A stretch of DNA of 64,000 nt from Balamuthia mandrillaris (GCA_031835245.1 JAVKOQ010000137.1:62001-126000); one strand, 5' to 3'. Positions 45,761 to 59,083 are shown, numbered from the stretch's first letter. Numbers and translations: made by a program. Notes: a model not told the origin generated them from the sequence alone.

Positions 45761-48401
45761 TTTTAATTGGTTATCTTATCGACAACAGAGTCGCAAAACG
45801 GGTCCGTTTAAGCACAGAGAAGGAAAAATGAGAGTGGAACTAGCATCTCCAGAACGACTCGTCCGGTTGCTCTTCGATCCCAACTATGATGAAGAAGACT
45901 TTAGAGACAGTTTTCTTCTCACGCACTCTTACTTCATCACTCCGATTCAGCTTATGACTATTCTCTTCGAAACATATCCTTTTTCTTTCTTCGTTCTGTC
46001 TTAGTTCTTTTCCGTCCTCTTCTCTCCTGTCTTTGCTTTCTTTCCTCTTTCTTTAACTCATGTAATTACATGGACGATAGGGACACAAGAGCCTAATACT
46101 CGGTGGCAAAGCCACATGCGAATGCGAGTTTTAACCATCCTTCAGGTTTGGGCCAAACGTTATTACAAATACAACATGAAAGACCTGGCGATGGACGCTA
46201 AGTTTGTGGAGCTCGTTCTGTTCTTCCTCAAGTTCCAGAAAGAGTTGAACTTGGAAGAAGGTCGTGTTGTACTCGACCTTATGTTCTTCTTTCAGGTATT
46301 CATTCGTTAAAAAGACAAACAAGGATGGAAAAGAAAGTGCATTCTTACTAACATAAAAACGCAACACGAAAAGGAACACAAGTCAAAAAATGTAAGCCAA
46401 GAACAATCCACAAACACCACTGAAGAAGTGCTTTCTTCAGAGCAACAGCAACAACAAAAAGACGGCGAAGAGGGGCATCACCATCCACCTTTCGATCGCA
46501 GAATGACTTTCCACACTCGACATCCCAGTGTCTTCAAAGACTTGAACAAAGAAATGAGACAAAGCTTTCTTCTCTCCACCCTCGAAACAACACCTGAAAC
46601 CTCTCAACAACAATCTCAACCCCAGTCTCAACGCCCTTCAAACAAGACTTCACGAAAAAGCAGCCTCGATGTAGAATCCTTCAACACAAACTCCAAATCA
46701 AACGCAACTTCCTTTCTGGAGATCGTCTCCAAACACAAACTTAAGCTCAAAGCAGGACCGCAGTTGCTTACCAAAAGTGGGTCCACTGCAACGGGAGTCG
46801 TGTTATCCACCACCACAGCTTCCCTCAACTCCCTCCCCTTGTTTCGAAGCAACAAAGCCATCAAATCAACCAGCAGACGACTCAAACAAGAGAACAAAGA
46901 GAATTCCACAGAGACAACTACCACAGAAACACCGTCGACAACAACGCACCTGTCTCCTCGTTCTGCTTCTTCTGCTTCTGAAGATTCTTCACAGCAATCA
47001 AATTCTCCTCAGCCTCAAAAAAGCACAAAAGAACTGCCGATTGGGAGCGTGTTGGATGCTAAACAAAGTTCCAAAATGGAGAGAATGTTGTGGAAAGATC
47101 CCGCTGTGTTTTTGGTGGTCAAAGCGATGACCAATATTGATTTCAGCATCTTTCAGAGCATTCCGGCCTATGAGTTTACTCTCAAAGCATATCTCAAGGA
47201 GACAGAATCACCTAACGTAAACCCTCCTCTTCTTGCTTTCTCTTAACCCTTTCTTTCTTCATTCCTCCTTCTTCCTTCTTCTAGCTTCCTCTATTGTCTG
47301 GACTAAAATTTGTCATGCTGCAAAACACAGTATCACGAAATGGTGAACCGCTTCAATAAATGGGGCTATTGGGTGGCAGAAGAAATACTTCAGAGAGAGA
47401 CAGCAGATAAACGGGCCGATGTTATATGTTTCTTCTTGAAAGCTGCTTTGGCATGTTGGCAGATACATAACTTCAACGGAGCGTACGCCATCTTCTCTGG
47501 TATTAACAGTTCTAGCATTACTCGGCTGAGCAATACATGGGAGGTTTGTTCCATCCCCTCTTTCTCTCCTCTTTTCGAAACCTTGCTTAATGTGTGTTTT
47601 GCTTTGCAGAAAGTATCCAAGAGAAAGATGAAGATTTTCACTCTATTGGATCAAGCATTGCAAGGGTCAGATAACTTTAAGACCTATCGTGAAGCCCTTC
47701 GAAACGCATCTTCTCCTTGTCTTCCAATTCTTGGTTCTCTTCTTGTTCTTATGCTTCTATTCTTTCTTCATTCTTTATTCTCATCTTTTTTTTCTCCCTA
47801 CAAAGCTGTTTGTATGAAGGACTTGTTTACAACAGAGGAAAACGTCAACACGTTCATCGAAATAGAAAGTGAAGAACCTAAAGTAGAAACACCCCAAGAT
47901 GAAAGCGAACAAACTGAAGCAAGTGAAGAAACGACTGTCGTTGTCCCTCAACGGAAACAGTTTGTCAACTTCAAGAAGATGAGATGGATTTGGCAAACAG
48001 TGAAAGACCTTCTCCGGTTTCAGGAACAATCCTTCGAACCTTGTTTTGATGCCCTTTTTCAACAGTATTATAGAAGCACTTGTTCAACAGCATCATCAGA
48101 AGAGCAGAAAGAAGAAGCTCCGCTGGAGGAGGAAGGATCAGTGGCGACGGAAGAAGAGGAGACAGAAGCAACAGAAGCGGAAGCAGAAGAGAATAACACG
48201 AAGAAAAAGAAAGAAAAGAAAAAGAAGAACAACAAGAACAAGAATTCAAAAGCGAGGCGAAACGTTCTCGGAGAAACCAACTATCAAATCTATGCGCAAC
48301 TGCTTCACTTCTTCGAACACATTCAACCCAAAACAGAAAAAGAGCTCTATGCTCTTTCTCTCGAGAAAGAACCCAAAAAAGTCAGCAAACCCCAAAAATA
48401 A
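42500..48401 (+). CDS. RhoGAP-RasGEF fusion protein
   Basis: ATG at 42500. Exon 1 (about 1.7 kb) encodes a disordered, Ser/Glu-rich N-terminus with phosphorylation-like RRSRS motifs and an ETETETE run. A RhoGAP domain follows over several exons: TFGVTLDELL, LFWYAARFLSAVLDK, ALLFQFFQELPSSIIPHSLA, LLYSLPSTHRKLLAFYFKFL. The Arg-finger position (GIFRxSG in canonical domains) reads DVMLQAAVASGG, with no Arg. Next come RasGEF-N (SPERLVRLLFDPNYDEEDF, TRWQSHMRMRVLTILQVWAK) and, after a Gln/Ser/Thr-rich linker, the CDC25-type RasGEF (IDFSIFQSIPAYEFTLKAYL, VICFFLKAALACWQIHNFNG, YREALRNASSPCLPILG, then an FTTEENVNTFI-type segment). The tail is acidic, then basic. It likely activates a Ras GTPase; the GAP activity is doubtful. 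About twelve exons, limits approximate. Confidence 0.85.
43796..43842 (+). repeat. Coding ET dipeptide repeat
   Basis: GAAACGGAAACC-type 6-bp units encode about six Thr-Glu dipeptides inside exon 1 of the RhoGAP-RasGEF gene. Confidence 0.85.
45660..45760. repeat. (CT)n-rich intron tract
   Basis: CCCTCT and CT dinucleotide repeats on the coding strand in the intron before the RasGEF-N exon. A similar tract lies at 45418-45452. Confidence 0.9.
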
Positions 48402-48457
48402 AACAATATTTGTGTGTTAAAATAAATAACCAAATAAACCTTCCCTTCCTCCTTTTG

Positions 48458-49684
48458 TTATTCGTCTTTGGCCCACACGCCATCCTCGCGGATCTGTTTC
48501 AAATGCATGTAGGAAACGGCCTCTCCACGAACTCGAATGATGTCCGGAAAGACCCTGAACTGGGGGCTCGAGGTGGAGTCCAAGTAGGCCACGCCGGAAG
48601 AGCCCCCCGTGCCCACCCTCCTCCCGATCATGATCTCCGCCATGCGGGGGTGCCTCTGCCTCCAAATGACCAGCGCCTGCTCGAAATCGGCCACGTCAGC
48701 GATGATGGTTGCTATGGGAGACCATCGGGGATGATGCCGCCACGTCAGCAGGAAAAGAATTTTCTTGCGGACATCGAGAACCCTCGGGTTGCGGCTAGTG
48801 GATGACGTCAGCACACGTCGACGTGAAGAGGGCGAAGCCTCCCCTCCGCCTTCCGCCGAGTCAGCAGAGGAGGAGGAAGGCGGGCCAAAGAAGTACTCGT
48901 AGGCGGCGGACTTGTCGTAGGACTTGGTGTCTATCTGCTCGGCCATGTCCTGCTTGATGGCCAGCACGTGGTGCACAAAGTCATCGAGGTTCGGCACGTC
49001 CACCTGCTGATGCAGCCAATCGTAGAGGGCATCCTTGAGAGAGACCTCGGTCCGTCTCTTGTCCAAGCGTTGCTTGTGGGTCAGCGGACATCCATCCGAC
49101 TCGAACTTTTGCTCCCAGGAGACGCCTCCGATGCTCGGCCTGTTGGTCACTCCCAGCAGGAGCTCTAGCTCCCTAAACTGTGTGCTCTGGAAGCCGCTGC
49201 CATCGCCCAGCACGTCCCTAAAGTCCAAAAAGTCGGCCGGGTCCATCATCTCCAACACCTCGAAAGCTGTTGTGGCGTGACGAAGGATCTTGTCGGCTCG
49301 TTGAAGGTAACGATGCATCTCTCGGAGCTTGGTCTGCTCGCCGCCGATGGGAGGATAGATGCCGCTGAGGGCTTCCGTCTCGGTGGCGGGAGTGAGAAGC
49401 CCTTTGCGAACGGCTTCCAACTCCCAGAGAATCTGCTTGAACCAGAGCTCAAAGACTTGGTGGACGAGGATAAAGAGGTGCTCATCGTGGTGCTTGGAGT
49501 GCATGCGCACTAGGTCGCCCAGTTCCTTAGGTTTGATGTAGTTCCAGTACGTCAGTTTGCTCTTTTCGCGAAGAAGCATCTGAAAAAAATAAATGAAGGC
49601 AATTGAAGCAAGAGCAAAAAAGGAGGTTAGGGTTACAAACATGCAAGAGAGAGAACAGAAGAGGAAGAGAGAGAGAGAGAGAAC

Positions 49685-49722
<38 letters not shown>

Positions 49723-50300
49723 ATGAAGAAGAACAAGAAGCAAAAAACGCATACATGCTCGGAGGCAGGTTCTTCAGCGTAGGTAAAGGTGCCGTCGTGA
49801 ATAAAGCTGCTGGGCTCAAAGCTCTGCGTGGTGGGCACGTCCTTAGGGCTGGCGTCCTCCCCCTTGGTCTCAGCGGTCCCCTCCGCCATATGTTCTTCCA
49901 ACCGCCTCTCCACCAGTTTCTTCTCATGGTTGGCCTCCTCCAACTTTTCGTTCAAGTATTTCACAGGAATCGTTGTGTTGGCTCCACTGTTTTTTTTTTT
50001 AAAAAAAAACAGGTGTTCATTCACGTGTGAGACGAGTTTTTTTTTTAAAAAAAAAAGGAGGTGAAAGGAAACAAAAAAGACGTACAGAAACGCCAATCGT
50101 TTGTATTCTTCCAAAGAGTGGATGAGCTCATTGTAATCCGCCAAGCTGGCAATCAAGGTATTTACGTCTACGCTGTGCAGGTTGCTGATCTTGAGCCTAC
50201 GGAGCTGCTGCTCGATGGTTTCTTTGGAACGTTCTTGCTTCTTGTTGTTTGCTTCTTTCTTGCCACCGCCACCGCCAGCAAAGGGACACCCTCCTTCCAT
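48458..50300 (-). CDS. Tryptophan 2,3-dioxygenase
   Basis: ATG at 50300 (MEGGCPFAGGGGG). Three exons: an N-terminal coiled region (about 50090-50300), a linker exon (about 49755-49988, GANTTIPVKYLNEKLEEANH), and a large catalytic exon (48458..about 49580). The catalytic part is typical: LTYWNYIKPKELGDLVRMHS, KHHDEHLFILVHQVFELWFK, GFQSTQFRELELLLG, then IWRQRHPRMAEIMIGRRVGT and GTGGSSGVAYLDS. The His in WRQRH aligns with the haem-iron ligand and the HHDE motif with the distal site. The haem enzyme opens the indole ring of tryptophan to N-formylkynurenine with O2, the first step of the kynurenine pathway in the cytosol. The N-terminal extension of about 150 residues is unusual. Confidence 0.9.
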
Positions 50301-50390
50301 GTCTCTTTTTTTTTTTTTTGCTTTCTTTCTTTTTCTTTGGCGACTTGATGTTGTCGACAAATTTACCTTTTAAGTGCATTTTGTAGACAA

Positions 50391-50398
50391 TGACGTCA
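50391..50398. promoter_or_regulatory. CRE/ATF palindrome upstream of TDO
   Basis: A perfect TGACGTCA lies 91 bp upstream of the dioxygenase start codon. It is the same octamer as at 11736 and 19899-20020. Confidence 0.45.
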
Positions 50399-50602
50399 GC
50401 TTCATTTCCTTTCTTGGATATATTTTCCGTCGACACGAAAATTGGTAGAAAATTAGCGAAAATTAATTAGCCAAGTACGGCGAAATTTCAAGCTTTACAG
50501 GAGAAAAATCATTTTTTTTTTTTTTTTTTGTGGCGGTAATGCAGCGGAAAGAGAGAGCAAATGGATAGGAGGTGACCACCCGTTGTCCAAATCGCTACGG
50601 AT

Positions 50603-52244
50603 TCAGTCCTGTCGGAATGAAGATGTGGTTCCGCCGAAGACGTCCAAACGATACAGAATAAAGTCATCCTGAAAGGAGGCCACTTTGTTGTCCAACGCCT
50701 TGAAGAAGCCCTGCACCATCAGGCGTTGCCCCACCAGGACCCCCTCCGTCCTTGAGCATAGCCGCAGCTCGCTTACCAACACGTCCACCGCATTTGCTCC
50801 TATTCATTTAAAAACCAAAAGTTTGTTATATAAAGCCAAAAAACAAAAACAAAACAAAAACAAAAACAAAAACAAAAACACAAACATAAAACACAAAACA
50901 AAAAAAAACACAAAACATAAAACACAAACAAATACACAAACGGAATGTATCAAAACAAAACAAAGCAAAACAAAAACAAAAACAAAAACAAAACACAAAT
51001 CACAAAAACACAAAACACAAAAAACAAAAATTACAAACCCACAAACGTATTTTCCCAAACTTTGCCTCCCACTTTTCTTTCCAGCAGCAACAAGGCGTCT
51101 GTCCGGTTCTGCAGGGTCTCCAACATGACCTCCATGGCAAAGTCTTTGGCCTTGAGCGTGCCCATGCCTGGCGACATGCACAAGCGCGCGCGCGAGCGAC
51201 GCAGCTCCATCACCCATTCGTACATCAACTGACCGCTCTCCGCTGTGAAGATGTAGTCTCGGTTCTCCGTTGCCACGACGAAACTGAAAGGAGGAAAACC
51301 GCCTTCTTTTCCCGAAGAAGAGAGAGAAAAACTGCTTTTACGTGGTGATGGAGAAGGAGAAGGAGAAGAGGAAGAAGAAGAGGAAGAAGCGGAGGAAGGG
51401 GAGGATCGAGGAGAGATTTTTGGATCGACAGAGAATGCGAATTTGGAGGAACCAGGATCTAAAGCTTCGACGTTAGTCACATCTTTCATGAGAATAAAGC
51501 CTGATGGCTCTGCTTCCTGTTATTATGGAAAGAAGTAAGCAAGAATCATACGACAAGAACGGATTATCAAAAAAAAACGAAAAGCAAGAAGAAAGAGAGC
51601 CATTAAAAAAAGGAGCAAGGTGAGAGGTACTGGATTCATTTTTTTAAAGTAAAGAAGGCACGATCCATGAAGGCTGCACCATCGCAATTTCCAGTTTTTG
51701 ACCACTTCTCCTCTCTTTACCAGAAAGCTTTTGATGTTTGGTATCTCTATGCTCTAACATAGAAAAAATGAGACGAAGCAAAGAACGAAAAATAAAATGG
51801 GAAGATAAAAAGAAACCGGTTCAGAGTAGGGACGAATGTTTCGCTCTGGTGAATTTTTACAGTAGGCTCTTCGTTCGTATTTTGCTCTTACCCATTGTTC
51901 GATCATGGCTCTGCGATAAGGTGAGTTGGCAAACAGGATAACAGAGGAGAGAACGAACAGGAGAAGAGAACAATGAAGAGAAGAGAACGATGAAGAGAAG
52001 AGAACGACGAAGAGAAGGGAACGATGAAAAGAACGATGAAGCGAAGAGGAGGAACGCGGAAGTGCAACAACGAAGGAGACACAACACAAGAGAAAGCGAC
52101 ATAGAGCTTACGGAGAGTCTTGTGTGGTTGGTGCGATGGTATAAGGCGGCAAGCGGCACTCCCAAAACTTTTTCGCTGTCTCATTGCCAAACTTTTCTAA
52201 TTGCTTTTTTTTTTTGGGTTAACGTCTTTTAGTTAGTGTTTTCT

Positions 52245-52276
<32 letters not shown>

Positions 52277-52693
52277 TTTCTTTCTCTTCTCTTCTCTGAG
52301 GAAAAAGAGGACATACTCTAAGTTCTTCCTCCGTCCAAAGTTTCCAATTCTCCAGAAAGAGCGGTTTGGGCTCGCTGATGTCTCTGTCCAACAAACGATG
52401 CACATGCGCACAGGACACGCACAGAAACACGCCCACCGTTGCTGAAGCCCATTGAGGAACTGTTGCAAAAAAAAAAGAGAGAACAAATAAGTTTTTGTTA
52501 AGCAAATATAAGATGAAAAAAAAAAAAAGAAAGAAAGGAAAAAACAACCTTCCAATTTGCCGCATTCAGCACAACAATCGTTTCCTTTGCTGCTTAGCAA
52601 TTGTTGAATAATGGCGGTTTTTTTCTTTCTTTCTTTGGCGGCGGCTGGGTCGCTCTCGTTGGCGCTGCTTCCTCCATCCTTGCCCTTCTTCAT
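50603..52693 (-). CDS. ArfGAP-PH domain protein
   Basis: ATG at 52693. After a short charged start, the ArfGAP zinc finger is spread over exons: LLSSKGNDCCAECGK, then PQWASATVGVFLCVSCAHVH, RLLDRDISEPKPLFLENW, FGNETAKKFWECRLP, and IEQWVRAKYERRAYCKNSPE. The Cys pairs are spaced C-x2-C-x16-C-x2-C and the catalytic Arg follows VH in VHRLL. A PH domain follows: VKNWKLRWCSLHGSCLLYFK, FSFVVATENRDYIFTAESGQ, LMYEWVMELRRSRARL, interrupted by a Ser/Pro insertion. The C-terminal exon (VLVSELRLCSRTEGVLVGQR, FILYRLDVFGG) is unrecognised. ArfGAPs stimulate GTP hydrolysis on Arf in membrane traffic, and the PH domain should bring it to phosphoinositides. About seven exons. Confidence 0.85.
50838..51045. repeat. 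CAAAA-rich intron tract
   Basis: About 200 bp of ACAAAA/CACAAA units on the + strand (GTTTTT on the coding strand) in the last intron of the ArfGAP gene. It is unlike the TTC and CT tracts of most other introns here. Confidence 0.85.
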
Positions 52694-52857
52694 CTTTCTC
52701 TGCGTAACGTTTTTTTTTGTTTCGCTAACACCAAAGTTTCGTTAATTAATTAGATATTTTGTACAAATTAAGAAATTTTATCGATTATTTACAATTATTG
52801 TCTGAGATTATTTCTCATTTATCGATCATCACCAATAAAAAAAAAATACACGCAAAG

Positions 52858-53190
52858 CTAAACGACTTCAAAGTGGTGTTCGGTCGTTCCGAGCAGGGCA
52901 CCGCTGCCGTACCGGTGGAGAAGCACCTTGGTCGTTCCCGGTTTGACCGCCTTGCAGAGGAAGACGTACTTGTCGCAAGCACGAGGGACCGAACAGGCTT
53001 TGGCTTTCTCTATTCTGGGCTTCACTTTGACGACGGCAGAGTCCAGAGAGTTGGCTTTAAAAGTGAGGTGAATGCCGGTGAAGGTAGGTGACAATTCGCT
53101 CAGCTCCACAGAGGATCCTGCTTTGAGAGTATGGTGTTGCTGTCCTTCTTCGTTTCGGCGGGAACATGTTCCCGCTTCTTCTGTGGCCAT
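52858..53190 (-). CDS. Chagasin-like (I42) cysteine protease inhibitor
   Basis: ATG at 53190; intronless, 110 residues. The pattern aligns along its length with chagasin: TLKAGSSVELSELSPTFTGI for the VGELVEIxLPSNPTTGFxW region, a middle strand AVVKVKPRIEKA, then YVFLCKAVKPGTTKVLLHRY for the FHVTVKAAGTxxVxLTYxRP region, ending in TEHHFEVV. No signal peptide is seen, so it would act in the cytosol. The inhibitory loop NPTTGF is changed to SPTFTG and the RPW loop to RYGSG, so inhibition of papain-type proteases is uncertain. A paralogue lies at 41895. An Ig-like fold of other function is possible. Confidence 0.6.
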   Translation of the reverse strand: MATEEAGTCSRRNEEGQQHHTLKAGSSVELSELSPTFTGIHLTFKANSLDSAVVKVKPRIEKAKACSVPRACDKYVFLCKAVKPGTTKVLLHRYGSGALLGTTEHHFEVV

Positions 53191-53233
53191 TTGTTTGTTG
53201 GTTTGGTTTTGCTCTAGCGAAAAAAAAAATTCA

Positions 53234-53443
53234 ATGCCACAAATACAGTTGACAATAATCGGATTCGAACCGGAAGACCTCGTTTTGGAAAAAATTATAT
53301 TGCACATTGTGGGATTCGAACCGAGGCCGTCGGAAGACGATGCCACAAATACAGTTGACGATGATCGGATTCGAACCGGATGACCTCGTTTTTTCAACAA
53401 TAATACTGCACATTGTGGGACTCGAACCGAAGCCGTCGTAAGA
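53234..53443 (-). repeat. Two 106-bp tandem units carrying four tRNA B-box-like motifs
   Basis: Units start at 53234 and 53340 with ATGCCACAAATACAGTTGAC. On the minus strand each unit contains GGTTCGAATCC (or GGTTCGAGTCC) twice, the consensus of the Pol III B box and tRNA T arm. No full cloverleaf can be built around any of them; the T stem would hold only about three pairs. The array lies between the chagasin-like gene and the aminotransferase start. Confidence 0.8.
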
Positions 53444-53489
53444 AAGAAAAAATTAAGAAAAAAGAAACAGAAAAAAAAAAGAAAGGGCC

Positions 53490-55209
53490 ATGGCGCAAAA
53501 GACAAAGCAGTTCCTCAGCCCGGTGTGGACTCACCTCACGGACTTGACTGTAGAAAAGGCCGCTGGCTCCTACATATGGTGCACGCAAGGTTTCTTTATT
53601 TTTCTTTCCTATTTTTGTTTTTTATTTTCTTTCAAATCAAAGTTTTTAGTAATTTCTTTCTTGTCAAACCCAAAAAAAAAAAAGGCAAAAAGTATTTGGA
53701 CTTTGCTTGCGGCATCGGTGTGACCAACACTGGCCACTGCCACCCGCGCGTCGTTGAGGCCATCCAAAAACAAGCCGCTACTCTTCTTCATGGCCAGGTT
53801 ATTTTTATTTTTCTTTCTTGCCGCTTCTTTCTGTCGTTCTTGTCGTTTCCTTCTCTCTTCTCTCTGCTCTGCTCTGCTCTCTTCGCCTCATCGTTCTCTC
53901 TTTTCTCACTCTTCTCCTTCTTCACCATTCTTCCTCCAGATCAACATAGTCTACCACAAGCCAATGCTAGAGCTGGTGGAGGAGCTGCAACCAGTGGTGC
54001 CCAAAGGCCTGGACACCTTCTTCTTCAGCAACAGCGGCGCTGAGGCCGTTGAGGCTTCCGTCAAGCTGGCCCGCCACGCCACCAAGAAGCAGAACGTCAT
54101 TACCTTTCAGGGGAGCTTCCACGGGCGGACCATCGGCACCATGTCCCTCACCAACAGCAAGACCATCTACCGCCGCAACTATGGCCCTCTCATGTCCGGC
54201 GTTCACGTCGCTCCCTACGCTTACTGCTATCGTTGTCCTCTTTCTTCTTCTTCTTCTTCTTCTTCCTGCAAAGAAGAGGACTGTTGCGATGAGCCACTGC
54301 AACAGTTGGAGTTGTTGTTGAAGAGAGAGACGGCACCGGAGGAGACAGCCGCTGTGCTGGTGGAGCCCGTGCTTGGAGAGGGAGGTTACACCATGCCTCC
54401 CGTCTCGTTCATGCGGGGCCTCCGCCGGCTCTGCGACAAGCACGGCATGCTGCTCATTGCCGACGAGGTGCAGACGGGCTTTGCCAGGACCGGCCGTTAC
54501 TTTGGCATAGAGCACTTTGGAGAGGAGGCTCGACCGGATATAATGGTGTTTGCCAAGGGAGTGGCCAGTGGATTGCCGCTGTCCGGCATCGTAGCCAGAG
54601 CGGAGCTCCACAAGAATTGGATTCCTGGCACTCATGGAGGTTTGATTCCTTTTCATGTTTCTATTTGTTCTCTCTTTAACTGAAACGTTCATGAAACTGT
54701 GAAGGAACGTACGGTGGCAATGCGGTGGCTTGCGCTGCGGCAGTGGCCACACAACGGGTCATCAAAGAGGAGGGCCTGGTGGAGAACTCTCACAAGAGAG
54801 GCGCTCAGCTGCGCGCCGCTTTGGAGGGGCTCAAAGCCAAATACCCGCAGATAGGCGATGTGCGCGGACCCGGCTGCATGATCGGCCTCGAGTTCAAGGA
54901 TCGCGTGGAGCATCTCCGTGGTGGGCAGACCAGAGGTACTTTCCCTTCCTTCCTTCCTTCCTTCCTTCCTGTTTATTTGACTCTGCTAACAAGCAAGCAA
55001 AAATAACAGAAAACAAAGATGGAGTAAAATATGGATTTGCAGGAGCACTGACCAAGAACTGCGCCAAGCACGGGCTGCTCCTTCTGAGCTGCGGCGTCCA
55101 CGAGACCATCCGCTTCATCCCGCCGCTCACCATCGGCGATGAGGAGGTCGCATTGGGCATTGAGCTCTTTGAGAAAGGTCTTCAAGAGACCATCCAACAA
55201 CATAACTAA
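53490..55209 (+). CDS. Class-III PLP aminotransferase (4-aminobutyrate aminotransferase-like)
   Basis: ATG at 53490; five exons. Exon 1 ends at 53589 (CAAG|GTTTC). The assembled protein has [98 protein letters not shown], and the PLP-lysine motif [20 protein letters not shown]. The last two give [20 protein letters not shown] and [20 protein letters not shown]. All key PLP residues of the family are present. It likely transfers the amino group of 4-aminobutyrate or another omega-amino acid to 2-oxoglutarate. A Ser/Cys-rich insert near residue 180 ([15 protein letters not shown]) is unusual. No clear mitochondrial targeting peptide. Confidence 0.9.
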
Positions 55210-55357
55210 AATCAAACAGGAAAGAAGCTTGCAACAGAAGCACAAAGAAAATAGGTAAAGAAAGAAGAAGAGTGCAGAGTAAGAAAGAAGATAGAAAGAA
55301 AGAACAAGCAGAGGAAGAAAGAGAAAAAATAATAAAGTATTTGTTAGTTGTTGTTTG

Positions 55358-57610
<2,253 letters not shown>

Positions 57611-58026
57611 ATTTGGCTCTGATGTTCGAAGGGCTCGTGACTCACTACCCAAGGGGAGAGGGCCTTGCAACTGCTCAACAAAATCTTGCTGCTTTCTTTT
57701 CTTTTTTCCCCTTTTTATTTCTTGTGGGAAATAATTTGAAAGGAATCGATATAATATCTGAATATCGACGAAAATTTCACGGATTTCAATAATTGGAATT
57801 TTCTTTGCTGTTTACTTGAGGGGTCGACTTTAGCATATAAATTCCCCGAAATTAATTAAAATAAGATTTTTTCCCACCAATCAACTCGTCTTTTTAAAAG
57901 AAAAAGCTCCGGTGTCGTTTCGCTGAAGACAAAATCCCCTCGGAACAGCAGACAGCCATCTCGATAAAAAGAGGCTTGGTCTGCTGTTGTCAAACATTTG
58001 CACCAAACAACCCGTACACAAACCAC
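57611..58026. promoter_or_regulatory. Divergent intergenic region between U2AF and a membrane-protein gene
   Basis: A 416-bp AT-rich spacer serves as the presumed double promoter. It contains ATATAA-like sequence near 57835-57842 and AATTAATTAA near 57850. No gene seen. Confidence 0.45.
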
Positions 58027-58821
58027 ATGCAAGCTAAAATGGTGCTGACAAACGACGAAATCGCAGTACTCCCCCTCCGCATGGAGTCGTGCTCTCCTTC
58101 AGCTCCGAGCTTAGACTCTCTCCACGACTCAACAGAACCAAGTCGCATGTATCACACGACATCTGCTCCATCGCCGCCTCCTCCATCTTCTGCCTCTGCA
58201 ACACCGACGACAACATCAAACCGGTTGCGTTACTTAAAGTTGGTGGCAGCTGCTATGGTCCTCGCCATCATGTGGCAATTCATACTTGACAAAGTTTCAT
58301 ACCTATGCTATGATTGCGATCATCTGCTCACTACATCTCCGTCCCTCTGGTTGAAGGGTATCGACGCCTTTGCCACCTTTCTCTTCACCGGGGTTGGCTA
58401 TGGCTTAGTTCGAGGCATCGAGGTCCTGGGGATACTGGGGAATCTTCTGCTCTCTGACCTTTGTTCAGCTGCAGTGGAGGTGATTTACCCTCTGGCGCAT
58501 CTCCTGTTTACACCGTTCTTATTCTTTTATGGTATGCTGCGTGCCGTGGACAAGGCTCTCTTGGGCAACTACAGCCCAACCGGGTTCATTTTTTTCTGTG
58601 GAGGTGGAATGGGCTGCATTCTTTGGCTCATGTTTCATGTTGCGCTGTGGTCTCAAGAAAACTTCGTAACAAGCCTCAACGGCGGAGAGGCCGACCTACA
58701 TAAGCCAAATTCCTGCTTCAGAGCAGCGAAGGAATCGCTTGTGCAAAGGCCTTTTTTAAACGTAGGCTTTATTATTGCCTTACAAGTTGTGGCAACATAC
58801 ATTTTGACATTAACAAAATAA
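58027..58821 (+). CDS. Multi-pass membrane protein of unknown family (264 aa)
   Basis: Intronless. The first ATG at 58027 follows an open leader. About 65 Ser/Pro/Thr-rich residues precede five hydrophobic stretches: LVAAAMVLAIMWQFIL, AFATFLFTGVGYGLVRG, EVIYPLAHLLFTPFLFFYG, GFIFFCGGGMGCILWLMFHV and FIIALQVVATYILTL. No signature of a known transporter or enzyme is seen. Lack of introns among intron-rich neighbours could point to retro-copying or a simple small gene. An AAAATAAAAA stretch sits at the stop. Confidence 0.7.
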   Translation: MQAKMVLTNDEIAVLPLRMESCSPSAPSLDSLHDSTEPSRMYHTTSAPSPPPPSSASATPTTTSNRLRYLKLVAAAMVLAIMWQFILDKVSYLCYDCDHLLTTSPSLWLKGIDAFATFLFTGVGYGLVRGIEVLGILGNLLLSDLCSAAVEVIYPLAHLLFTPFLFFYGMLRAVDKALLGNYSPTGFIFFCGGGMGCILWLMFHVALWSQENFVTSLNGGEADLHKPNSCFRAAKESLVQRPFLNVGFIIALQVVATYILTLTK

Positions 58822-59083
58822 AAAAAAAACACAGGGCACAAAGCTGTGTCCTCTGTTGTTTCAACTTCTGTTTTTGTTGGATGTCTGCCCCTCCTTTCCA
58901 TTTCTTCCAATACTATTTAGGTCCATCTCCCAGCCTTTCCTCCTCTTCTCGGTCCAAGCGGTTTGCGTCCTTCCCCTCTTTTGTCCTTCTTCTCCTTTCG
59001 TTCTTTGTACGTCCCTTCTCCGTGCTACTTTAAAAAAAAACCATTAAAAAAAATGTAGCGCAGGAAACAAAGAGGGAAAAAAA
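58822..59083. other. Spacer, no gene seen
   Basis: Pyrimidine-rich, then A-rich sequence between the membrane-protein gene and tRNA-His. The T-rich minus-strand run (AAAAAAA at 59045-59052) may act as the tRNA terminator. Confidence 0.4.

Noticed and set aside
53262-53430. Calling the B-box motifs full tRNA genes
   Set aside because: No acceptor, D or anticodon arms can be drawn; only T-arm-like pieces are present.
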